From the NCBI GenBank assembly GCA_014377705.1, contig JACMPC010000191.1:1-44597 (forward strand): a DNA stretch of 44,597 bases, read 5' to 3'. The stretch's first letter is position 1, and every line of letters starts with the position of its first letter. The notes under the pieces were generated by a model. That model saw only the letters and a program-made list of their open reading frames with translations, ran no database searches and was not told the origin of the DNA. Source of the stretch: Dermatophilaceae bacterium (GTDB lineage: Bacteria > Actinomycetota > Actinomycetes > Actinomycetales > Dermatophilaceae). Made by a program: the position numbers and the translations under genes. Positions 31,682 through 39,634 of this stretch are shown here, one piece after another.

Positions 31682-33427
31682 GTGAAGACGACAGCACTCA
31701 CGGCCCAGACGCGGGCGACCGCTCTCGACGCGCTCGAGGCGAGCACCACCACTGGCCATGAGCTCGACATCCTGGTCATCGGCGGGGGTGTCACGGGCGC
31801 GGGAGTCGCCCTCGACGCCGTGACCCGAGGCCTCAAGGTCGGCATCGTCGAGGCCCAGGACTGGGCCGGCGGCACCTCGAGCCGCTCCAGCAAGCTGGTC
31901 CACGGCGGGCTTCGCTACCTCCAGATGCTGGACTTCCACCTGGTCCGCGAGGCGCTGACCGAGCGGGACCTGCTGCTCACCGAGCTGGCGCCGCACCTGG
32001 TCCGGCCCGTCTCGTTCCTGTACCCGCTCGAGCACCGCATGTGGGAGCGGGCCTTCGTCGGGTCGGGCATCGCGCTCTACGACCTTCTGGCGAGCATCAA
32101 CGGCCGGCGCCGCGCGCTGCCTCTGCACAGTCATGTGACCCGCCGCGGCCTGGAGGAGCTCTTCCCCGACCTGAAGCACGAGGCAGCCATCGGCGCCGTG
32201 CGCTACTGGGACGCCACGGTGGACGACGCCCGCCTGGTGACGACCATCGTCCGCACCGCCGCGGAATACGGCGCTGCCGCGGCATCACGCACACAGGTGA
32301 TCGGGATGTCCACCACCGAGGGTGGCACCGTGACCGGCGCCACCGTCGAGGACCTGGAGACCGGGCGCCGCTTCGAGGTGCGCGCCCGCCAGGTCATCAC
32401 CGCGACCGGGGTCTGGACCGAAGAGACCGAGACACTCGCCGGGACTGACGGCGGACTGCGCGTGCTCGCCTCCAAGGGCATCCACATCGTCGTCCCGCGG
32501 GACCGGATCGCGGGCGACACCGGCCTGATCCTGCAGACCGAGAAGAGCGTCCTGTTCGTTATCCCGTGGTCTCGCTACTGGGTGATCGGAACCACCGACA
32601 CCCCGTGGAAGATGCAGCTGCAGCACCCAGTGGCAACCGCCGCCGACATCGACTACCTGCTCGACCACGCGAACACGGTGCTGGCTCGCCCGATCTCCCG
32701 AAAGGACATCATCGGCACCTGGGCCGGACTGCGCCCGCTGCTTCAGCCAGGGACCAAGGAGGGCACCTCCTCGGCCAAGGTCTCCCGCGAGCACACCGTT
32801 GCCGCGCCGACCCCGGGTCTGACCGTCATCGCCGGTGGCAAGCTCACCACCTACCGGGTGATGGCCAAGGATGCGGTCGACTTCGCCCTGGGCGGTCGCG
32901 CCCACTCGCTGCCGTCGATCACTCACACCATCCCGCTGGCGGGGGCAGAGGGCCTCAAGGTGCTGCAGCGCCAGTCCCCGACCGTTGCCCGCCGGTACGG
33001 CTGGACCCAGGCGCGGCTGGACCACCTCCTGCACCGGTACGGCTCGCTCCTGCGTGAGCTGACCGAGTCGGTCGACGCCGAACCGGGTCTGGGCGAACCG
33101 CTGAAAGGCGCCCCGGCCTATCTGCGCGCCGAGATCGCCTACGCAGTCACCCACGAGGGTGCGCTGCACCTCGACGACGTCCTCATGTACCGCACCCGGC
33201 TCAACTATGAGCAGACCGACCGCGGCCTGGGCGCCATCGACGAGATCGCCGACATCATGACTCCGCTGCTCGGCTGGGACGGCGAGACCCGGACCCGGGA
33301 GATCACCGCCTATCGTGAGCGGGCCGAGGCCGAGGCCGCTGCCGAGCTTAAGCCGGACGACGAGTCCGCTGAGCAGGTTCGTCTGAAGGCCGCGGAGATC
33401 TCCCCCGTGCACAGGCTGCCCGCCTGA
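31682..33427 (+). CDS. glpD: Aerobic glycerol-3-phosphate dehydrogenase
   Basis: This FAD-dependent enzyme oxidises glycerol-3-phosphate to dihydroxyacetone phosphate at the membrane, feeding electrons to quinone. The 581-residue protein has the FAD dinucleotide fold DILVIGGGVTGAGVALDA (29-46) and the family block GGTSSRSSKLVHGGLRYLQ near 62-80. It also has FLYPLEHRMWER, VRYWDATVDDARLV, ATGVWT and the C-terminal GGKLTTYR with a helical cap. GTG 31682 is preceded by AAGGAGG at ideal spacing; the open frame upstream runs through the operator region and is rejected. First gene of glpD-glpF-glpK. Confidence 0.95.
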   Translation: MKTTALTAQTRATALDALEASTTTGHELDILVIGGGVTGAGVALDAVTRGLKVGIVEAQDWAGGTSSRSSKLVHGGLRYLQMLDFHLVREALTERDLLLTELAPHLVRPVSFLYPLEHRMWERAFVGSGIALYDLLASINGRRRALPLHSHVTRRGLEELFPDLKHEAAIGAVRYWDATVDDARLVTTIVRTAAEYGAAAASRTQVIGMSTTEGGTVTGATVEDLETGRRFEVRARQVITATGVWTEETETLAGTDGGLRVLASKGIHIVVPRDRIAGDTGLILQTEKSVLFVIPWSRYWVIGTTDTPWKMQLQHPVATAADIDYLLDHANTVLARPISRKDIIGTWAGLRPLLQPGTKEGTSSAKVSREHTVAAPTPGLTVIAGGKLTTYRVMAKDAVDFALGGRAHSLPSITHTIPLAGAEGLKVLQRQSPTVARRYGWTQARLDHLLHRYGSLLRELTESVDAEPGLGEPLKGAPAYLRAEIAYAVTHEGALHLDDVLMYRTRLNYEQTDRGLGAIDEIADIMTPLLGWDGETRTREITAYRERAEAEAAAELKPDDESAEQVRLKAAEISPVHRLPA

Positions 33428-33480
33428 GACTTCCGTACGGTTCGCCGTTCACACCGGCGGACCTGACGGAGCAACAGGTT

Positions 33481-33498
33481 CCGGGCGTCATCGCCCGG
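33481..33498 (+). terminator. Short hairpin between glpD and glpF
   Basis: CCGGGCG-TCAT-CGCCCGG is a perfect 7-bp stem with a tetraloop. It lies 54 nt after the glpD stop and about 40 nt before the glpF start. No T-run. It may partially terminate or stabilise the upstream mRNA end. Confidence 0.5.
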
Positions 33499-33536
33499 AG
33501 CAAAATGACAACGACGTCACAGAAATGAGGCAAGTA

Positions 33537-34268
33537 GTGAGTCCCATCGCGAATGCGTTCGTGTCCGAGATTCTCGGCACAGCTGTTCTGATCACGCTTG
33601 GTGCTGGTGTGGTGGCAACCGTGCTCCTGCCGAAGAGCAAAGGGTTTAACGGCGGCTGGCTTCTCATCAACTTCGGATGGGGCTTCGCGGTCATGGCGGG
33701 CGTTTACGTCGCCTACAAGTCCGGCGGCCACCTCAACCCGGCAGTCACCCTCGGGCTCTTTGCAGCGGGAATGGACTATGCCAAGGGCATCGACCCCACC
33801 TTCTCCAACATGATGGTGTATTTCGCTGGGCAGATGATCGGCGCATTTATCGGCGCCGTCGTGGCATTCCTCGCCTTCAAGAAGCACTTCGACGAGGAGG
33901 CCGACCCCGCCGCCAAGCTGGGGATATTCGCCACCGGCCCGGCCATCCGCTCGTACGGCTGGAACGTCGTCACCGAGCTCATCGGCACCTTCGTGCTGGT
34001 GTTCTGGGTTGTCGCGAGCGGCAAGACGCCGACCCAGCTCGGCCCGCTGGCGGTGGGCCTGCTCATCGTCGGGATCGGCGCCAGCCTCGGTGGCCCCACC
34101 GGGTATGCGATCAACCCCGCGCGTGACCTCGGGCCCCGAATCGCCCACTTCATCCTGCCGATCAAGGGCAAGGGCCCCAGCGACTGGTCCTACAGCTGGG
34201 TCCCGGTTGTCGGGCCGATGCTCGGCGGTCTGCTCGGCGGCCTTGTCGGAAGCTGGTACGTCGGCTGA
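33537..34268 (+). CDS. glpF: Glycerol uptake facilitator / aquaglyceroporin
   Basis: This 243-residue MIP-family channel lets glycerol enter by diffusion. Both half-pore motifs are present: GGHLNPAV (Asn-Pro-Ala 67-69) and GYAINPARDLGPR (193-197). The Asp after the second NPAR (NPARD) is the hallmark of glycerol-conducting members. Six membrane helices are visible. GTG 33537 has GAGG 6 bases upstream, while ATG 33525 lacks any site, so the shorter form is favoured. It lies between glpD and glpK, with two strong hairpins downstream. Confidence 0.94.
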   Translation: MSPIANAFVSEILGTAVLITLGAGVVATVLLPKSKGFNGGWLLINFGWGFAVMAGVYVAYKSGGHLNPAVTLGLFAAGMDYAKGIDPTFSNMMVYFAGQMIGAFIGAVVAFLAFKKHFDEEADPAAKLGIFATGPAIRSYGWNVVTELIGTFVLVFWVVASGKTPTQLGPLAVGLLIVGIGASLGGPTGYAINPARDLGPRIAHFILPIKGKGPSDWSYSWVPVVGPMLGGLLGGLVGSWYVG

Positions 34269-34287
34269 GCTTTGGTCCAGACCCGTC

Positions 34288-34364
34288 GCTCGGGAGCACC
34301 GCGCCTCGAAGCGCACACGCCGTGCGCTTCGGACGCGGCTCCCGAGCAGCCGGACCGATCCGGC
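34288..34364 (+). promoter_or_regulatory. Two strong adjacent hairpins between glpF and glpK
   Basis: The first hairpin, 34288-34347, has outer arms GCTCGGGAGC/GCTCCCGAGC, then CGCG/CGCG, then CGAAGCGCAC/GTGCGCTTCG around the loop ACGCC, with only small mismatches. The second, 34349-34364, is GCCGGA-CCGA-TCCGGC. The pair starts 20 nt after glpF and ends 62 nt before glpK. Possible roles are attenuation, an mRNA processing site or protection of the upstream mRNA, so that glpF and glpK levels differ. Confidence 0.7.
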
Positions 34365-34426
34365 AGGGTGCGCACTCCATCACCATCACCACAGCGCTCC
34401 ACCATCACACGAAGGAATGACCAACC

Positions 34427-35944
34427 ATGGCTGAATACGTACTCGCAATCGACCAGGGCACCACGAGCTCGCGGGCGATCATCTTCAACCACGCCGGCAC
34501 CATCGTCGAGACCGGCCAGCTCGAGCATGAGCAGATCTTCCCGCGCGCGGGCTGGGTCGAGCATGACGCCGATGAGATCTGGACGAACACCCGGGAGGTC
34601 ACCGGGATCGTGCTCGCCCGCGCGAACCTCACCTTCGGGGACCTCGTCGCGGTCGGCATCACCAACCAGCGCGAGACCGCCGTGGTGTGGGACAAGAACA
34701 CCGGCGTGCCCGTCTACAACGCGATCGTCTGGCAGGACACCCGCACGGCCAAGATCGCCGAAGAGCTCGGCGCCCTGGGCGGCGGCGCGGACCGTTACAA
34801 GGCCCGGGTCGGGCTCCCGCTGGCCACCTACTTCTCGGGCCCGAAGATCAAGTGGATCCTTGACAACGTCGAGGGTGCGCGCGCCAAGGCCGAGAACGGC
34901 GACCTGCTGTTCGGCAACACCGACTCCTGGGTGCTGTGGAACATGACCGGCGGGGTCGACGGCGGGATCCACGTCACCGACCCGACGAACGCCTCGCGCA
35001 CCATGCTGATGAACCTCGACACGCTCACCTGGAACGAGGAGATCGCCGCCGAGATGACGATCCCGATGTCGATGCTCCCGGAGATCCGCTCGTCCTCCGA
35101 GGTGTACGGCAAGGGCCGCATCGGCGGTTTCGTGCCCGGTGTCCCGATCGCCGGCATCCTCGGAGACCAGCAGGCGGCAACCTTCGGCCAGGCATGCTTC
35201 GAGGTCGGCAACGCGAAGAACACCTACGGCACCGGCAACTTCATGCTCCTGAACACCGGCAGCAAGCCGATCCCGTCCAAGAACGGGCTGCTGACCACGG
35301 TGGCGTACAAGATCGGCGACCAGCCGACCGTCTACGCACTCGAGGGCTCGATCGCCGTCTCCGGCTCGCTGGTCCAGTGGCTGCGCGACAACCTCGGGAT
35401 GATCAGTTCCGCGCCCGAGATCGAAGAGCTCGCGGCCACGGTGGAGGACAACGGTGGCGCCTACTTCGTGCCGGCGTTCTCCGGGCTGTTCGCCCCGCAC
35501 TGGCGCGCCGATGCCCGCGGTGCCCTCGTGGGCCTGACCCGGTACGTGAACAAGGGACACATCGCCCGGGCCGTGCTCGAGGCCACGGCGTTCCAGACCC
35601 GCGAGGTTCTGGACGCCATGAACGCGGACTCCGGCGTGAACCTCACCGAGCTCAAGGTCGACGGTGGCATGGTCGTCAACGAGACCCTCATGCAGTTCCA
35701 GGCCGACATCCTCGGCGTGCCGGTGATCCGCCCGCAGGTCGCAGAGACGACCGCGCTGGGCGCCGCCTACGCCGCGGGCATCGCTGTCGGCTTCTGGTCC
35801 GGCGAGCAGGATGTCATCGACAACTGGGCCGAGGACAAGCGCTGGGAGCCGAACATGGAGGCCGGCGAGCGCGACCGTCAGTACCGCCTGTGGAAGAAGG
35901 CCGTCACCAAGACCCTCGACTGGGTCGACGACGACGTGAAGTAG
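34427..35944 (+). CDS. glpK: Glycerol kinase
   Basis: Glycerol kinase traps glycerol as glycerol-3-phosphate using ATP. The 505-residue protein begins with the phosphate-binding [14 protein letters not shown] (7-20) of the FGGY family. It also has [12 protein letters not shown] and AIVWQDTRT, the glycerol-binding region around KTNTGN-like ([16 protein letters not shown]) and the FGGY signatures [13 protein letters not shown] and [20 protein letters not shown]. It is at its usual full length, with GAAGGA upstream of ATG 34427. Third gene of glpD-glpF-glpK; a hairpin follows its stop. Confidence 0.97.
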   Translation: MAEYVLAIDQGTTSSRAIIFNHAGTIVETGQLEHEQIFPRAGWVEHDADEIWTNTREVTGIVLARANLTFGDLVAVGITNQRETAVVWDKNTGVPVYNAIVWQDTRTAKIAEELGALGGGADRYKARVGLPLATYFSGPKIKWILDNVEGARAKAENGDLLFGNTDSWVLWNMTGGVDGGIHVTDPTNASRTMLMNLDTLTWNEEIAAEMTIPMSMLPEIRSSSEVYGKGRIGGFVPGVPIAGILGDQQAATFGQACFEVGNAKNTYGTGNFMLLNTGSKPIPSKNGLLTTVAYKIGDQPTVYALEGSIAVSGSLVQWLRDNLGMISSAPEIEELAATVEDNGGAYFVPAFSGLFAPHWRADARGALVGLTRYVNKGHIARAVLEATAFQTREVLDAMNADSGVNLTELKVDGGMVVNETLMQFQADILGVPVIRPQVAETTALGAAYAAGIAVGFWSGEQDVIDNWAEDKRWEPNMEAGERDRQYRLWKKAVTKTLDWVDDDVK

Positions 35945-35994
35945 GCAGTCAGCCTGGTAGGCCCTGCGTGACTGAGGCCTCCCCGCGCTGACCG

Positions 35995-36031
35995 ACGACG
36001 GCGTCCGTCCCCTTCCGGGGCGGGCGTCGTT
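35995..36031 (+). terminator. Imperfect GC hairpin after glpK
   Basis: ACGAC...GTCGT and CCCC-TTCC-GGGG arms around 35995-36031 can fold into an imperfect stem ending in GTCGTTCTGG. It lies about 50 nt after the glpK stop. It is a plausible end of the glp operon, though the stem has mismatches. Confidence 0.45.
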
Positions 36032-36092
36032 CTGGTCGGCTCAGCGGGTCGGCCACCGCCCGCGTCGGGCCGGAGTGCGGTTGAATGACCGC

Positions 36093-37340
36093 ATGTCCGA
36101 CCTAGCACCAGACACCCTCGCACCAGACACCCTCGCACCAGACACCCTCGCACCAGACACCTTCGCCCGCGTCACCGAGCTGCTGCGCCGGCACCCGCTG
36201 ATCGACGGGCACAACGACTTCGTCTGGGAGGCGCGCGAACAGGTCGGATACGACTTCGACCGGCTTGACCTCGCCAGGCGCCTGGGCAGCACCCAGACCG
36301 ACCTGCCACGGTTGCGGGCCGGTGGCGTCGGCGCACAGTTCTGGTCGGTCTGGGTGCCCTCCACCCTCCCCGACGGCCTAGCGGTCATCCAGACCCTGGA
36401 GCAGATCGACGCAGTCCACCAGATGGTTGCCCGGTATGGCGACCAGCTGGGTCTCGCCCGCACCGCGGACGAGCTCGAGGCCGTCTTCGCGTCCAGGCGG
36501 ATCGCCTCGCTGATGGGCGCCGAGGGCGGTCACTCGATAGGCTGCTCCCTGGCAGCACTGCGGATGCTGCACGTGCTCGGCGTCCGCTACCTGACCCTGA
36601 CCCACAACGACAACGTCCCGTGGGCCGACTCGGCCACCGACGTGCCCGCGTGCGGCGGCCTCTCCGCCTTCGGTGTAGAGGTGGTCCGCGAGATGAACCG
36701 GATCGGCATGCTCGTCGACCTCTCGCACGTCTCTGCCGACACCATGCGCGACGCCCTGAAGATCAGTGAGGTGCCGGTGATCTTCTCGCACTCCTCTGCC
36801 CGCGAGATCTGCGACATGGCCCGCAACGTCCCGGACGACGTGCTCGGGACTCTGGGCCAGAGGGACGGCGTGTGCATGGTGACGTTCGTGCCCGAGTTCG
36901 TCTCCCCGGCCGCCGGCCGGTGGCGCAAGGAGGCTTCGGCGGCGGCGTCCGAGGCCGGCGTCAACCCCCCCGACCACGTCGCGTTCGACCGGTTCGCCGC
37001 CGGCCACCGCAAGAAGCACACCAAGCCCACCGCGACGATCGACCAGGTCGCCGCCCACCTCGAGCACGTGCGCGAGGTCGCCGGCATTGACCATGTCGGG
37101 ATCGGCGGCGACTACGACGGCACCTCCGATCTGCCGCTCGGTCTCGAGGACGTCAGCGGCTATCCGCGCCTGTTCGTGGCGCTGGCCGATCGCGGCTGGT
37201 CCTACCAGGACCTGACCAGGCTGGCCGGCGGCAACATCCTGCGCGTCATGCGCGCTGCCGAGGCCGGAGCCCGCGACCTGCAGGCCACCCGCGGACCCAG
37301 CCTGGCGACCTTCGAGGCGCTGGACCACCCCGCCTGCTGA
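36093..37340 (+). CDS. Membrane dipeptidase (peptidase family M19)
   Basis: This zinc-dependent renal-dipeptidase homologue has 415 residues. Metal ligands are visible: His40-x-Asp42 ([10 protein letters not shown]), Glu144 (GAEGGHSIG), His212 ([12 protein letters not shown]) and His233 ([10 protein letters not shown]). [11 protein letters not shown] near 332-342 is the substrate-side Asp motif. These enzymes hydrolyse L,D- or L,L-dipeptides; the true substrate is unknown. The first 25 residues are unusual, four tandem LAPDT pentapeptides encoded by a perfect 15-bp array, and no signal peptide is seen. ATG 36093 begins just before the array; an in-frame GTG at 36075 is less likely. Confidence 0.93.
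   Translation: MSDLAPDTLAPDTLAPDTLAPDTFARVTELLRRHPLIDGHNDFVWEAREQVGYDFDRLDLARRLGSTQTDLPRLRAGGVGAQFWSVWVPSTLPDGLAVIQTLEQIDAVHQMVARYGDQLGLARTADELEAVFASRRIASLMGAEGGHSIGCSLAALRMLHVLGVRYLTLTHNDNVPWADSATDVPACGGLSAFGVEVVREMNRIGMLVDLSHVSADTMRDALKISEVPVIFSHSSAREICDMARNVPDDVLGTLGQRDGVCMVTFVPEFVSPAAGRWRKEASAAASEAGVNPPDHVAFDRFAAGHRKKHTKPTATIDQVAAHLEHVREVAGIDHVGIGGDYDGTSDLPLGLEDVSGYPRLFVALADRGWSYQDLTRLAGGNILRVMRAAEAGARDLQATRGPSLATFEALDHPAC
36102..36161 (+). repeat. 15-bp tandem array at the dipeptidase N-terminus
   Basis: Four 15-bp units in a row: CTAGCACCAGACACC once and CTCGCACCAGACACC three times, encoding Leu-Ala-Pro-Asp-Thr. Three units are identical at the DNA level, a sign of slippage-type expansion. 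Confidence 0.95.
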
Positions 37341-37376
37341 CCCGCTCGCGCCCGGGCCGCTGGCAGAAGGCCTGTG

Positions 37377-38715
37377 ATGTCCACGACCACCGGTCCCCGC
37401 GACCCCCACACCTCGTCCGAGGGGTCTCCCATCATGTCCGCTGCCACGCCAGATCACGACAGCGCGCCCTCGCGGGTCCGGGCGGGGGCCATAGACCCGA
37501 AGATGCTGCTCACCTCACTGCCGGACGCGGTCCGCAGGCTCGACCCTCGCGTCATGTTCCACAGCCCGGTCATGTTCGTCGTCGAGGTCGGCGCCACCCT
37601 CGCCACGGTGATCGCGGTCACGGACCCCAGCACGTTCGCCTGGTGGGTGGTCGTCTGGCTGTCGCTCACCGTCATCTTCGCCAACCTCGCCGAGGCAGTG
37701 GCCGAAGGCCGCGGCCCGGCCCAGGCCGCCAGCCTGCGCCGGGCCAAGACCGAGACCATCGCCCGTCGGCTCCGCGACGACGGCGCCGAAGAGGACGTCC
37801 CGGCGCCACAGCTGAGGCTCGGCGACCGGGTGGTCGTCGTGGCCGGCGGGATCATCCCCGGCGACGGTGACGTCGTCGAGGGCGTCGCCAGCGTCGACGA
37901 GTCCGCCATCAGCGGCAAGTCCGCGCCCGTCATCCGCGAGTCCGGCGGGGACCGAAGCTCGGTCACCGGCGGCACCAGGGTGCTGTCGGACCGCATCGTG
38001 GTGGTGATCACCGCAAAGCCCGGCGAGAGCTTCATCGACCGGATGATCGCCCTGGTCGAGGGTGCCTCGCGGCAGAAGACCCCGAACGAGATAGCGCTGA
38101 ACATCCTGCTCGCCAGCCTCACCATCGTGTTCCTGATGGCAACCGTCACCCTGCAGCCCTTCGCCATCTTCTCCGGCGCAGAGCAGCCCCTCATCGTGCT
38201 CGTCGCACTGCTGGTCTGCCTCATCCCGACCACCATCGGGGCGCTTCTGTCGGCGATCGGCATCGCCGGCATGGACCGCTCGTCCAGCACGACGTGCTCG
38301 CCATGTCCGGACGGGCAGTGGAGGCCGCCGGCGACGTGAACACGCTCCTGCTGGACAAGACCGGCACCATCACTCTCGGCAACCGGCAGGCAGCCGAGTT
38401 CCTCCCGGTGCACGGTGTCGAGGGCAACGACCTGGCGGACGCCGCGCAGCTGGCCAGCCTGGCCGACGAGACCTCCGAGGGGCGTTCCATCGTGGTGCTC
38501 GCCAAGACGGCATACGGACTGCGAAAGCGCCAGCCCGGGGAGCTCACGGCCGCGACCTTCGTGATGTTCACCGCACAGACACGGATGAGCGGCGTCGACC
38601 TGGACGGCGATCAGAAGGGGCGACAGATCCGCAAGGGCGCGGCAGCGGCAGCCATGAAGTGGGTCCGCGACAAGGGCGGGTACCCCACCGACGAGGTCGG
38701 GGCCATCGTGGACGC
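37377..38715 (+). pseudogene. kdpB: kdpB remnant (frameshifted, 3' deleted)
   Basis: KdpB is the ATPase subunit of the KdpFABC potassium pump. The first frame (from ATG 37377, AAGG upstream) covers the N-terminal membrane and actuator regions (MFHSPVMFVVEVGATLATV, ANLAEAVAEGRGPAQAASLR). Near 38279 one base is missing (GACCG/CTCGTC); the next frame continues [34 protein letters not shown] and [14 protein letters not shown]. The frame then ends at DEVGAIVD, where the rest of kdpB is lost. The actuator motif TGES reads SGKS here, so the catalytic Glu is now Lys. kdpA is not upstream. All this indicates a dead pump gene. Confidence 0.9.
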
Positions 38716-38796
38716 CGCACCTTCGGGTTCCTCGGCGAGCCACGCGTTAACGTGCTGGCGCTCAACCTGGCGCTGGACGCGGCGGCGCGAGGCTGA
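38716..38796 (+). pseudogene. kdpC: kdpC 3' remnant fused to kdpB
   Basis: In the frame next to the kdpB break, 26 codons plus TGA read [20 protein letters not shown] and so on. This matches the conserved C-terminus of KdpC ('r.lGflGep.VNVl.LNlALd'). So a deletion removed the last third of kdpB and about 85% of kdpC, roughly 1.2 kb if the ancestors had usual lengths. DUF4118 and kdpD follow, in the usual kdp order. Confidence 0.8.
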
Positions 38797-38861
38797 GCTG
38801 CCTTTGCCAGGGGCCCACGTGCTCACCCCCGTCCGGGACCGGTCAGTGATTGGATGATGTC

Positions 38862-39614
38862 GTGGAGACAAAATGGATAGAACGTCACCGGTTCGCCCTT
38901 CTCGCGGCCGCGGCGACTGCTCCCCTGCTGTGCGGTGCGGTGCTTGCCGGCTTCCGGGAGAGCATCACCACCGCCACGGCCGCTCTCGTGCTGGTCATCG
39001 TCGTGGTGGCGGCGGCTGCCACAGGTGACCGGCTTGCGGGGATAATTGCGGCGTTGTCGGCCGGCGCCTGGTTCGACGTATTCCTGACCGCGCCGTACCT
39101 CACCTTCGCCATCAAGAATCCGAACGACATCGAGGTCACCGTCCTTCTGATCCTGGTCGGGCTGGCCGTCACGGAGATCGCTCTGTGGGGTCGTCGCCAG
39201 CAGGCACGCGGCAGCCGCCGGGCGGGCTACCTCGACGGGGTGTTCGGAACGGCGAAGATCATCGCCGTTCGGGAGACGTCCACGACGGATCTGATCAACC
39301 ACGTGGCCGCTCAGATCGTCGAGGTCCTTGATCTTGATGACTGCCGGTTCGTCCGGGGCGCCAGTCCCGGCCCTCAGGACGTCACCATCGACCACGATGG
39401 TTTCGTCACCCGCCGCGGCCGGCACGTCAACATCGAGCGCGACGGCCTGCCCATCGATCAGCAGATCAGTCTGGCCGTCGGACAGGGCGGCGTCGTGCAT
39501 GGTCAGTTCGTGCTCACAGCCGCGACTCGCGTGGTCCGCCCATCGGCCGAACAGCTCAGGGTGGCGGTCCTGCTCGCCGACCAGGTCGGCGCCGCGCTCA
39601 CCCTCACCGACTGA
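38862..39614 (+). CDS. DUF4118 domain protein (KdpD membrane-domain homologue)
   Basis: The 250-residue protein has four hydrophobic helices (about 8-30, 38-60, 62-83 and 92-111) like the DUF4118 membrane domain of KdpD sensors. A soluble C-terminal GAF-like part follows (TDLINHVAAQIVEVLDLDDCRF to RPSAEQLRVAVLLADQVGAAL). No kinase domain is present. Stand-alone DUF4118 proteins are common between kdpC and kdpD in actinobacteria and may take part in potassium or turgor sensing; this is inference. GTG 38862 is preferred over TTG 38850; neither has a strong ribosome-binding site. The gene is intact although the pump genes are decayed. Confidence 0.8.
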   Translation: METKWIERHRFALLAAAATAPLLCGAVLAGFRESITTATAALVLVIVVVAAAATGDRLAGIIAALSAGAWFDVFLTAPYLTFAIKNPNDIEVTVLLILVGLAVTEIALWGRRQQARGSRRAGYLDGVFGTAKIIAVRETSTTDLINHVAAQIVEVLDLDDCRFVRGASPGPQDVTIDHDGFVTRRGRHVNIERDGLPIDQQISLAVGQGGVVHGQFVLTAATRVVRPSAEQLRVAVLLADQVGAALTLTD

Positions 39615-39634
39615 CTGGCCCCAGAATCGAAACC

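Noticed and set aside
34375-34400. CATCACCATCACCAC run that would encode histidines just before glpK
   Set aside because: It looks like a His-tag codon run but is not in frame with glpK, sits upstream of its ribosome-binding site and is most likely chance.
38850-38862. TTG 38850 as start of the DUF4118 gene
   Set aside because: GTG 38862 gives the more usual N-terminus; evidence is weak either way.
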